A stretch of DNA of 64,000 nt from Moringa oleifera. Taxonomy: Eukaryota > Streptophyta > Magnoliopsida > Brassicales > Moringaceae. Below are positions 11,405 to 24,200 of the stretch, one piece after another; position 1 is the stretch's first letter, and every line of letters starts with the position of its first letter. The stretch lies in the NCBI GenBank assembly GCA_021397835.1, contig JAJFZO010000583.1:155001-219000 (forward strand), written 5' to 3'. A program made the translations under genes and the position numbers. The notes beneath the pieces are model-generated. The model was not told the origin of the DNA. It searched no databases and saw only the letters and a program-made list of their open reading frames with translations.

Positions 11405-14003
11405 CACCCCTGCTTCCAAGGCCTCATCGGTGGCAAAAACGTGGGGTTGGATCTTGACGCTTAGGCTTGCCTAGGCGGAATCGATGCGCAGCGCGATCGA
11501 TGACACGATCGTTGACCGTTAGCAATGAGCGAGCCACACGGCCAGCCTGGGTACCCTTGCTGCCAAGGCCTCATCGGTGGGAAAAACGTGGGCAATGAAG
11601 CGAGAATAATTGGAGGATAATGGGCACCCCTGCTCCAAGGCCTTATCGGTGGCAAAAACGTGGGCAAGGAAGCGAGAATAATCATGGGATAATGAGCTGG
11701 GATTTGGCTAGACAAGCTTGATGGTGTGGGCGGCGAAGCTAACGATGATGGAAGCTACGTGTCGGCCAAATCGTTGGGGGGATTTCGTGCATGCGGAGTG
11801 CTTTGTTATAGGCCATCAAGGCGGCAGACGTGGGGTTGGATCTCGATGCTCAGGCTTGCCTAGGCAGACTCGTTGTGCAGCGTGATCGACGTCACGATCG
11901 TTGGCCGTTAGCAACGAGCGAGCCACACGGCCAGCTTGGGCACCCCTACAGCCAAGGCCTCATCGGTGGGAAAAACGTGGGTAACGAAGCAAGAATAATT
12001 GTAGGATAATGGGCTGGGATGTGGCTAGACAAGCTGGATGTTGTGGGCGGCAAAGCTAATTGGGGGGATTTCGAGCATGCGGAGTGCTTCGTCGCAGGCC
12101 CTCGAGGCGGCAGATGTGAGGTTGGATCTTGACGCTCAGGCTTGCCCAGGCGGACTCGTTCTGCAGCGCGATCGACGACACGATAGTTGGCCGTTAGCAA
12201 TGAGCGAGTCACACGGCCAGCTTTCTCACCCATGCTGCCAAGCCTCATTGGTGGAAAAAACGTGGGCAACGAAGCAAGAATAATCGTAGGATAATAAGCT
12301 GGGATATGGCTAGACAAGCTCGATGTTGTGGGCGGTAAAGCTAACAATGATGCATGCCACGTGAGGGCCAAATTGTTGGGGGGATTTCGGGCATGCAGAG
12401 TGCTTCGTCGCAGGCCCTCGAGGCGGCAGACGTACGGTTGGATCTCGACACTCAGGCTAGCATAGGTGGACTCGTTGTGCAGGGTGATCGACGACACGAT
12501 TGTCGGCCTTTAGCAACGAGCGAGCCACACTGCTAGCCTGGGCACCGCTACTGCCAAGGCCTCATTGATGGTAAAAACATGGGCAACGAAGCGAGAAAAA
12601 TCATGGGATAATAAGCTGGGATGTGGCTAGACAAGCTCGATGGTGTGAGCGGCGAAGCTAACGATGATGCATTGTACGTGAGGGCTAAATAGTTGGGGAG
12701 ATTTCGAGCTTCCGGAGTGCTTCGTCGCAGGCCCTCGAGGTGGTAGACGTGGGGTTGGATCTCGACACTCAGGCTTGCCTAGGCGGACTCGTTGGGCAAC
12801 ACGATCAACGAGACGTTCGTCGGCCGTTAGCAACGAGCAAGCCACACAGCCAGCCAGGGCACCCCTGCTTCCAAGGCCTCATCGGTGGCAAAAACGTGGG
12901 CAATGAAGCGACAATAATCATGGGATAATGAGCTGGGATGTGGCTAGACAGGCTCGATAGTGTGAGCGGCGAAGCTAACGATGATGCAAGCTACGTGAGG
13001 GCCAAATCGTTGGGGGGATTTCGAGCATGCGGAGTGCTTCGTCGCAGGCCCTCGAGGCGATAGACATGGGGTTGGAAATCGACACTCAGGCTTGCCTAGG
13101 CGAACTCGTTGGGCAACATGATCAATGACATGATCGTTGGCAGTTAGCACCGAGCGAGCCACACGGCCAGCCAGGGCACCCCTGCTTCCAAGGCCTCATT
13201 GGTGGCAAAAACGTGGGCAACAAAGCAAGAATAATCATGGGATAATGAGCTGGGATGTGGCTAGACAAGCTCGATGGTGTGGGCGACGAAGCTAATGATG
13301 ATGCAAGCTACGTGAGGGCCAAATCGTTGGGGGGATTTCGTGCATGTGGAGTGCTTTGTCGTAGGCTCTCAAGGCGGCAGACGCGGGGTTGGATCTCGAT
13401 GCTCAGGCCTGCCTAGGCTGACTCATTGCGCAGCGCGATCGACGACACGATCGTCGACTGTTAGCAACGAGCGAGCCACACGGCCAGGCTGGGCACCCCT
13501 GCTGCCAACGCCTCATTGGTGGCAAAAATATGGGTAACGAAACGAGAATAATCGTGGGATAATGAGCTGGGATGTGGCTAGACAAGCTCAATGGTGTGGG
13601 CGGCGAATCTAACGATGATGCATGCTACGCAAGGGCCAAATCATTGGAGGGATTTCGAGCATGCGGAGTGCTTCGTCGCAGTCCCTTGAGGGGGCAGACG
13701 TGGAGTTGGATCTCGACGCTCAGGCTTGTCTAGGCGAACTCATTGTGCAGCGTGATCGACATCACGATCGTTGGCCGTTAGCAATGAGCGAGCCACACGG
13801 CCAGCTTGGGCACCCCTACAGCCAAGGCCTCATCGGTGGGAAAAACGTGGGCAACGAAGCGGGAATAATTGTAGGATAATGAGCTGGGATGTGGCTAGAC
13901 AAGTTCGATGTTGTGGGCGGCAAAGCTAACTATAATGCATGCTACGTGAGGGCCAAATTGTTGGGGGGATTTCGAGCATACGGAGTGCTTCATCTCAGGC
14001 TTG

Positions 14004-14719
14004 CTTCGGTGGACTCGTTGTGCAGCATGATCGACAACACTATCGTCGGCCGTTAGCAACGAGCGAGCCACACGGCTAACTTGGGACCCCCTACTGCCAA
14101 GGCCTCATCGGTGCGAAAAACTTGGGCAACGAACCGAGAATAATGGTGGGATAATGAGCTGGGATATGGCTAGACAAGATCGATGGTGTGGGCAGCAAAG
14201 CTAACGATGATGCATGCTACGTGAGGGCCAAATTGTTGGGGGGATTTCGATCATGCGGAGTGCTTCGTCGCAGGCCCTCGAGGCGGCAGACGTGGGGTTC
14301 GATATCGACGCTCAGGATTGCCTAGGCGGACTCGTTGGGCAGCGCGATCAACAACACGATCGTCGACCGTTAGCAACGAGCGAGCCACACGGCCAGCCTG
14401 GGCACCCCTGCTGCCAAGGCCTCATCGGTGGGAAAAATGTGGGCAACGAAGTGAGAATAATCATGGGATAATTAGCTGGGATGTGGCTAGACAAGCTCGA
14501 TGTTGAGGGCGACGAAGCAAACGATGATGCATGCTACGTGAGGGCCAAATTATTTGGGGGATTTCGAGCATGCGAAGTGCTTCATCGCAGGCCCTCGAGG
14601 CGGTAGATGTGGGGTTGGATATCGACGCTCAGGCTTGCCTAGACGGACTTGTTAGGCAGCGTGATCAACAACACAATCGTCGACCGTTAGCAACGAGCGA
14701 GCCACACGGCCAGCCTGGG
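14004..14719 (+). repeat. displaced duplication, copy 2 (partner 10689-11404)
   Basis: This is the second copy of the 716-bp segment. It is flanked on the left by TCATCTCAGGCTTG (13990-14003) and on the right by a direct jump into a W-type monomer (TCGTCGCAGGCCTTCGAGG at about 14720). It is not in register with the normal monomer phase on either side, as expected of an exchange between misaligned arrays. Confidence 0.9.
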
Positions 14720-15267
14720 TCGTCGCAGGCCTTCGAGGTGGTGAGGCGGGGCTGGATCCCAACTTCTAGGCTTGCCTAGGCGGACTCGTTGCACAACGCG
14801 ATCAACGACACGATTGTCGACCGTTAGCAACGAGCGAGCCAAACGGCCAGCCTGGGCAAGGCATGACACCCCTGCTGCCAAAGCCTCATCGGTGGGAAAA
14901 ATATGGGCAACGAAACGAGAGAAATTGTGGGATAATAAGCTGGAATGTGGCTAGAGAAGCTCGATGGTGTGGGCGACGAAGCTAACGATGATGCATGCTA
15001 CGTGAGGGCCAAATTGTTGGGGGGATTTGAAGCATGCGGAGTGTTTTGTCGCAGGTCCTCGAGGCGGCAGATGTGGGGTTGGATATCGACACTCAGGCTT
15101 GCCTAGGCGGACTCGTTGGGCAACGCGATAAACAACAAGATCGTCAGCCGTTAGCAACGACCGAGCCACACGGCCAGCCTGGGCACCCCTGCTGCCAAGG
15201 CCTTATCGTTGGCAAAAACGTGGGCAAGGAAGCGAGAATAATCATGGGATAATGAGCTGGGATTTGG

Positions 15268-18200
15268 CTAGACAAGCTTGATGGTGTGGGCGGCGAAGCT
15301 AACGATGATGCATTCTACGTGAGGGCCAAATTGTTGGGGGGATTTCGAGCATGCGGAGTGCTTCGTCGCAGGTCCTCGAGGCGGCAGACGTGGGGTTGGA
15401 TCTCGACGCTCAAGCTTGCCTAGGCGGACTCGTTGCGCATTGCGATGGATCACCTGATCGTCGGCCGTTAGCAACGAGCGAGCCACACGGCTAGGCTGGG
15501 CAAGGCGTGACACCCCTGCTGCCAAAGCGTCATCGGTGGAAAAAACATGGGCAACGAAACGAGAGAAATTGTGGGATAATAACCTGGGATGTGGCTAGAG
15601 AAGCTCGATTATATGGGTGACGAAGCTAACGATGATGCAAGCTACGTGAGGGCCAAATCGTTGGGGGGACTTCGAGCATGCGGAGTGCTTCATCGTAGGC
15701 CATCGAGGCTGCATACGTGGGGATGGATCTCGACGCTCAGGCTTGCCTAGGCAGACTCGTTGCGTGGCGCAATCGACAACACGATCGTCGACCGTTAGCA
15801 ACGAGCGAGCCACACAGCCAGCCTGGCCGCCTCTGCTGCCAAGGCCTCATTAGTGCAAAAAACGTGGGCAAGGAAGCGAGAATAATCGTGGGATAATGAG
15901 CTTGGATGTGGCTAGACAAGCTTGATGGTGTGGGCGGTGAAGCTAATGATGATGCATGCTATATGAGGGCCAAATCGTTGGGGAGATTTCCAGCATGCGG
16001 AGTGCTTCGTCGCAGGTCCTCGAGACGGCAGACGTGGGGTTGGATCTCGACGCTCAAGCTTGCCTAGGCGGACTCGTTGCGCATTGCGATGGATCACCTG
16101 ATCGTCGGCCGTTAGCAACGAGCGAGCCACACGGCTAGGCTGGGCAAGGCGTGACACCCCTGCTGCCCAAGCCTCATCGGTGGGAAAAACATGGGCAACG
16201 AAACGAGGGAAATTGTGGGATAATAAGCTGGGATGTGGCTAGACAAGCTCGATTATATGGGCGATGAAGCTAACGATGATGCAAGCTACATGAGGGCCAA
16301 ATCGTTGTGGGGATTTCGAGCATGCAGAGTGCTTCATCGCAGGCCATCGAGGCTGCATACGTGGGGTTGGATCTCGACGCTTAGGCTTGCCTAGTCAGAC
16401 TCGTTGCGCAGTACGATGGACGACACGATCATCGGCCGTTAGCAATGAGCGAGCCACATGGCCAGCCTGGGCACCCCTGCTGCCAAGGCCTCATCGGTGG
16501 GAAAAACTTGAGCAAAGAAGCGAGAATAATCATGGGATAATGAGCTGGGATGTGGCTAGACAAGCTCGATGGTGTGGGCGACGAAGCTAACGATGATGCA
16601 TGCTATGTGAGGCCAAATCGTTGGGGCGATTTCGAGCATGCGGAGTGCTTCGTCACAGGCCCTCGAGGCGGTAGACATGCGGTTGGATCTCGACGCTCAG
16701 GCTTGCTTATGCGGACAAGTTGCCTAGAGCGATCGGCGACCCGATTGTCGGCCGTTAGCAACGAGCGAGCCACACGGCAAGCCTGGGCAAGGCGTGACAC
16801 CACTGCTACCAAGGCCTCATCGGTGGCAAAAATGTGGGTAACGAAACGAGAGATATTGTGGGATAATGAGCTGGGATATGGCTAGAAAAACTCGATGGTA
16901 TGGGCGGCGAACCTAACAATGATGCATTTTACGCGAGGGCCAAATCGTTAGGGGGATTTCGAGCATGCAGTGTGCTTCGTCGCAGGCCTTCGAGGTGGTG
17001 AGGCGGGGCTGGATCCCAACTTCTAGGCTTGCCTAGGCGGACTCGTTGCACAACGCGATCAACGACACGATCATCGACCGTTAGCAACGAGCGAGCCACA
17101 CGGCCAGCCTGGGCAAGGCATGACACCTCTGCTGCCAAAGCCTCATCGGTGGGAAAAACATGGGCAACGAAACAAGGGAAATTATGGGATAATAAGCTAG
17201 GATGTGGCTAGACAAGCTCGATTATATGGGCGATGAAGCTAACGATGATGCAAGCTACATGAGGGCCAAATCGTTGGGGGGATTTCGAGCATGCAGAGTG
17301 CTTCATCGCAGGCCATCGAGGCTGCATACGTGGGGTTGGATCTCGACACTCAGGCTTGCCTAGTCGGACTCGTTGCGTAGTACGATCGACGACACGATCA
17401 TCGGCCGTTAGCAATGAGCGAGCCACATGGCCAGCCTGGGCACCCCTGCTGCCAAGGCCTCATCGGTGAGAAAAACTTGAGCAAAGAAGCGAGAATAATC
17501 ATGGGATAATGAGCTGGGATGTGGCTAGACAAACTCGATGGTTTGGGCGGCGAAGCTAACGATGATACATGCTACGTGAGGGCCAAATCGTTGGGGCGAT
17601 TTCGAGCATGCGGAGTGCTTCATCACAGGCCCTCGAGGTGGTAGACATGCGGTTGGATCTCGACGCTCAGGCTTGCTTATGCGGACAAGTTGCTTAGAGC
17701 GATCGGCGACCCGATCGTCAGCCGTTAGCAACGAGCGAGCCACACGACCAGCTTGGGCAAGGCGTGACACCACTGCTGCCAAGGCCTCATCGGTGGCAAA
17801 AATGTGGGCAACGAAACGAGAGATATTGTGGGATAATGAGCTGGGATATGGCTAGAGAAACTCGATGGTATGGGCGGCGAACCTAACAATGATGCATTTT
17901 ACGCGAGGGCCAAATCGTTGGGGGGATTTCGAGCATGCAGTGTGCTTCGTCGCAGGCCTTCGAGGTGGTGAGGCGGGGCTGGATCCCAACTTCTAGGCTT
18001 GCCTAGGCGGACTCGTTGCACAACGCGATCAACGACACGATCGTCGATCGTTAGCAACGAGCGAGCCACACGGCCAGCCTGGGCAAGGCATGACACCCCT
18101 GCTGCCAAAGCCTCATCGATGGGAAAAACATGGGCAACGAAACGAGAGAAATTGTGGGATAATAACCTGGGATGTGGCTAGAGAAGCTCGATTATATGGG

Positions 18201-21200
18201 CGACGAAGCTAACGATGATGCAAGCTACGTGAGGGCCAAATCATTGGGGGGATTTCGAGCATGCGGAGTGCTTCATCGTAGGCCATCGAGGCTGCATACG
18301 TGGGGTTGGATCTCGACGCTCAGGCTTGCCTAGGCAGACTCGTTGCGTGGCGCAATCGACAACACGATCGTCGACCGTTAGCAACGAGCGAGCCACACAG
18401 CCAGCCTGGGCACCTCTGCTACGCTGCATACGTAGGCCATCGAGGCTGCATACGTGGGGTTGGATATCGACGCTCAGGCTTGCCTAGGCAGACTCGTTGC
18501 GTGGCGCAATCGACAACACGATCGTCGACCGTTAGCAACGAGCGAGCCACACAGCCAGCCTGGGCACCTCTGCTGCCAAGGCCTCATTAGTGCAAAAAAC
18601 GTGGGCAACGAAGCGAGAATAATCGTGGGATAATGAGCTTGGATGTGGCTAGACAAGCTTGATGGTGTGGGCGGTGAAGCTAATGATGATGCATGCTACA
18701 TGAGGGCCAAATCGTTGGGGGGATTTCCAGCATGCGGAGTGCTTCGTCGCAGGTCCTCGAGACGGCAGACGTGGGGTTGGATCTCGACGCTCAAGCTTGC
18801 CTAGGCGGACTCGTTGCGCATTACGATGGATCACCTGATCGTCGGCCGTTAGCAACGAGCGAGCCACACGGCTAGGCTGGGCAAGGCGTGACACCCCTGC
18901 TGCCAAAGCCTCATCGGTGGGAAAAACATGGGCAACGAAACAAGGGAAATTGTGGGATAATAAGCTGGGATGTGGCTAGACAAGCTCGATTATATGGGCG
19001 ATGAAGCTAACGATGATGCAAGCTACATGAAGGCCAAATCGTTGGGGGGATTTCGAGCATGCAGAGTGCTTCATCGCAGGCCATGGAGGCTGCATACGTG
19101 GGGTTGGATCTCGACGCTCAGGCTTGCCTAGTCGGACTCGTTGCGTAGTACGATCGACGACACGATCATCGGCCGTTAGCAATGAGCGAGCCACATGGCC
19201 AGCCTGGGCACCCCTGCTGCCAAGGCCTCATCGGTGGGAAAAACTTGAGCAAAGAAGCGAGAATAATCATGGGATAATGAGCTGGGATATGGCTAGACAA
19301 GCTCGATGGTTTGGGCGGAGAAGCTAACGATGATGCAAGCTACGTGAGGGCCAAATCGTTGGGGCGATTTCGAGCATGCGGAGTGCTTCATCACAGGCCC
19401 TCGAGGCGGTAGACATGCGGTTGGATCTCGATGCTCAGGCTTGCTTATGTGGACAAGTCGCCTAGAGCGATCGGCGACCCGATCGTCGGCCGTTAGCAAC
19501 GAGCGAGCCACACGGCCAGCTTGGGCAAGGCGTGACACCACTGCTGCCAAGGCCTCATCGGTGGCAAAAATGTGGGCAACGAAACGAGAGATATTGTGGG
19601 ATAATGAGCTGGGATATGGCTAGAAAAACTCGATGGTATTGGCGGCGAACCTAACAATGATGCATTTTACGCGAGGGCCAAATCGTTGGGGGATTTCGAG
19701 CATGCAGTGTGCTTCGTCGCAGGCCTTCGAGGTGGTGAGGCGGGGCTGGATCCCAACTTCTAGGCTTGCCTAGGCAGACACGTTGCACAACGCGATCAAC
19801 GACACCATCGTCGACCGTTAGCAACGAGCGAGCCACACGGCCAGCCTGGGCAAGGCATAAAACCCCTGCTGCCAACCCCTGCTGCCAAAGCCTCATCGGT
19901 GGGAAAAACATGGGCAACGAAACGAGAGAAATTGTGGGATAATAACCTGGGATGTGGCTAGAGAAGCTCGATTATATGGGCGACGAAGCTAACGATGATG
20001 CAAGCTACGTGAGGGCCAAATCGTTGGGGGGATTTCGAGCGTGCGGAGTGCTTCATCGTAGGCCATCGAGGCTGCATACGTGGGGTTGGATCTCGACGCT
20101 CAGGCTTGCCTAGGCAGACTCGTTGCGTGGCGCAATCAACAACACGATCGTCGACCGTTAGCAACAAGCGAGCCACACAGCCAGCCTGGGCGCCTCTGCT
20201 GCCAAGGCCTCATTAGTGCAAAAAACGTGGGCAAGGAAGCGAGAATAATCGTGGGATAATGAGCTTGGATGTGGCTAGACAAGCTCGATTATATGGGCGA
20301 TGAAGCTAACGATGATGCAAGCTACATGAGGGCCAAATCGTTGGGGGGATTTCGAGCATGCAGAGTGCTTCATCGCAGGCCATCGAGGCTGCATACGTGG
20401 GGTTGGATCTCGACGCTCAGGCTTGCCTAGTCGGACTCGTTGCGCAGTACGATCGACGACACGATCATCGGCCGTTAGCAATGAGCGAGCCACATGGCCA
20501 GCCTGGGCACCCCAGCTGCCAAGGCCTCATCGGTGGGAAAAACTTGAGCAAAGAAGCGAGAATAATCATGGGATAATGAGCTGGGATGTGGCTACACAAG
20601 CTCGATGGTGTGGGCGGCGAAGCTAACGATGATGCATGCTACGTGAGGGCCAAATCGTTGGGGCGATTTGGAGCATGCGGAGTGCTTCATCACAGGCCCT
20701 CGAGGCGGTAGACATGCGGTTGGATCTCGACGCTCAGGCTTGCTTATGCGGACAAGTTGCCTAGAGCGATCGGCGACCCGATCGTCGGTCCTAGGCAACG
20801 AGCGAGCCACACGGCAAGCCTGGGCAAGGCGTGACACCACTGCTGCCAAGGCCTCATCGGTGGCAAAAATGTGGGCAACGAAACGAGAGATATTGTGGGA
20901 TAATGAGCTGGGATATGGCTAGAAAAACTCGATGGTATGGGCGGCGAACCTAACAATGATGCATTATACGCGAGGGCCAAATCGTTGGGGGGATTTCGAG
21001 CATGCAGTGTGCTTCGTCGCAGGCCTTCGAGGTGGTGAGGCGGGGCTGGATCCCAACTTCTAGGCTTGCCTAGGCGGACTCGTTGCACAACGCGATCAAC
21101 GACACGATCGTCGGTCGTTAGCAACGAGCGGGCCACACGGCCAGCCATGGCACCCCTACTGCCAAGGCCTCATCGGTGGGAAAAACGTGGTCAACTAAGC

Positions 21201-24200
21201 TAGAATAATCGTGGGATAATGAGCTGGGATATGGCTAGACAGGCTCGATGGTGTGGGCGGCGAAGCTAAACATGATGCATGCTACATGAGGGCCAAATCG
21301 TTGGGGGGATTTCCAGCATGCGAAGTACTTCGTCGCAGGTCCTCGAGACGGCAGACGTGGGGTTGGATCTCGACGCTCAAGCTTGCCTAGGCGGACTCGT
21401 TGCGCATTGCGATGGATCACCTGATCGTCGACCGTTAGCAACGAGCGAGCCACACGGCCAGCCTGGGCAAGGCGTGACACCCCTGCTGCCCAAGCCTCAT
21501 CGGTGGGAAAAACATGGGCAACGAAACGAGGGAAATTATGGGATAATAAGCTGGGATGTGGCTAGACAAGCTCGATTATATGGGCGATGAAGCTAACGAT
21601 GATGCAAGCTACATGAGGGCCAAATCGTTGGGGGGATTTCGAGCATGCAGAGTGCTTCATCGCAGGCCATGGAGGCTGCATACGTGGGGTTCGATCTCGA
21701 CGCTTAGGTTTGCCTAGTCGGACTCGTTGCGTAGTACGATCGACGACACGATCATCGACCGTTAGCAATGGGCGAGCCACATGGCCAGCCTGGGCACCCC
21801 TGCTGCCAAGGCCTCATCGGTGGGAAAAACTTGAGCAAAGAAGCGAGAATAATCATGGGATAATGAGCTGGGATGTGGCTAGACAAGCTCGATGGTTTGG
21901 GCGGCGAAGCTAACGATGATACATGCTACGTGAGGGCCAAATCGTTGGGGCGATTTCGAGCATGCGGAGTGCTTCATCACAGGCCCTCGAGGCGGTAGAC
22001 ATGCGGTTGGATCTCGATGCTCAGGCTTGCTTATGCGGACAAGTTGCCTAGAGCGATCGGCGACCCGATCGTCGGCCGTTAGCAACGAGCGAGCCACACG
22101 GCCAGCTTGGGCAAGGCGTGACACCACTGCTGCCAAGGCCTCATCGGTGGCAAAAATGTGGGCAACGAAACGAGAGATATTGTGGGATAATGAGCTGGGA
22201 TATGGCTAGAAAAACTCGATGGTATGGGCGGCGAACCTAACAATGATGCATTTTACGCGAGGGCCAAATCGTTGGGGGGATTTCGAGCATGCAGTGTGCT
22301 TCGTCGAAGGCCTTCGAGGTGGTGAGGCGGGGCTGGATCCCAACTTCTAGGCTTGCCTAGGCGGACTCGTTGCACAACGCGATCAACGACACGATCGTCG
22401 ACCGTTAGCAACGAGCGAGCCACACGGCCAGCCTGGGCAAGGCGTGACACCCCTGCTGCCAAAGCCTCATCGGGGGGAAAAACATGGGCAACGAAACGAG
22501 GGAAATTGTGCGATAATAACCTTGATGTGGCTAGAGAAGCTCGATTATATGGGCGACGAAGCTAACGATGATGCAAGCTACGTGAGGGCCAAATCGTTGG
22601 GGGGATTTCGAGCATGCTGAGTGCTTCATCGTAGGCCATCGAGGCTGCATACGTGGGGTTGGATCTCGACGCTCAGGCTTGCCTAGGCAGACTCGTTGCG
22701 TGGCGCAATCGACAACCCGATCGTCGACCGTTAGCAACGAGCGAGCCACACAGCCAGCCTGGGCACCTCTGCTGCCAAGGACTCAATAGTGCAAAAAACG
22801 TGGCAACGAAGCGAGAATAATCGTGGAATAATGAGCTTGGATGTGGCTAGACAAGCTTGATGGTGTGGGCGGTGAAGCTAATGATGATGCATGCTACATG
22901 AGGGCCAAATCGTTGGGGGGATTTCCAACATGCGGAGTGCTTCGTCGGAGGTCCTCGAGACGGCAGACGTGGGGTTGGATCTCGACGCTCAAGCTTGCCT
23001 AGGCGGACTCGTTGCGCATTGCGATGGATCACCTGATCGTCGGCCGTTAGCAACGAGCGAGCCACACGGCCAGCCTGGGCAAGGCGTGACACCCCTGCTG
23101 CCCAAGCCTCATCGGTGGGAAAAACATGGGCAACGAAACGAGGGAAATTGTGGGATAATAAGCTGGGATGTGGCTAGACAAGCTCGATTATATGGGCGAT
23201 GAAGCTAACGATGATGCAAGCTACATGAGGGCCAAATCGTTGGGGGGATTTCGAGCATGCAGAGCGCTTCATCGCAGGCCATGGCGGCTGCATACGTGGG
23301 GTTGGATCTCGACGCTCAGGCTTGCCTAGTCGGACTCGTTGCGTAGTACGATCGACGACACGATCATCGACCGTTAGCAATGAGCGAGCCACATGGCCAG
23401 CCTGGGCACCCCTGCTGCCAAGGCCTCATCGGTGGGAAAAACTTGAGCAAAGAAGTGAGAATAATCATGGGATAATGAGCTGGGATGTGGCTAAACAAGC
23501 TCGATGGTGTGGGCGGCGAAGCTAACGATGATGCATGCTACGTGAGGGCCAAATCGTTGGGGCGATTTCGAGCATGCGAAGTGCTTCATCACAGGCTCTC
23601 GAGGCGGTAGACATGCGTTGATCTCGACGCGCAGGCTGCTTATGCGACAAGTTGCCAAGAGAGCGATCGGCGACGCATCGTCGGCCGTTAACGAGCGAGC
23701 CACAACGGTCCGCTTGGGCAAGGCGTGACGACCACTGCTGTCCAAGGCCTCACGGTGGCAAAAATGGGGGCAACGAAACGAAGATATTTGTGGGATATGG
23801 AGCTGGGAATTGCTTAGAAAAACTCGATGGTTGGCGGCGAACCTAACAATTATGCATTTTACGCGAGGGTAAATCGTTGGGGGGATTTCGAGGCATGCAG
23901 TGTGCTTCGCGCAGGCCTTCGAGGTGGTGGAGGCGGGGCTGGATCCCAACTCTAGCTTGCCTAGGCGGACTCGTTGCACAAACGCGATCAACTACACGAT
24001 CGTCGACCGTTAGCAGAGCGAGCACACGGCCAGCCTGGGCAAGGCGTGACAACCCCTGCTGCCAAAGCCTCATCGGTGGGAAAAACATGGGCAACGAAAC
24101 GAGGGAAATTGTGGGATAATAACCTGGGATGTGGCTAGAGAAGCTCGATTATATGGGCGACGAAGCTAACGATGATGCAAGCTACGTGAGGGCCAAATCA

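Larger units (their letters stand above)
10067..15267 (+). repeat. array A, irregular block with truncated monomers
   Basis: The same monomer family is present but without regular order. Several monomers are truncated: one is cut at 10689 (GAGCTTCGGTGGACTCG), there are joined fragments near 11445 and 11620, and one is shortened near 12058. The block contains two copies of a ~716-bp segment 3315 bp apart, annotated separately. The insertion-bearing W-type monomer first appears at about 14720. Confidence 0.8.
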
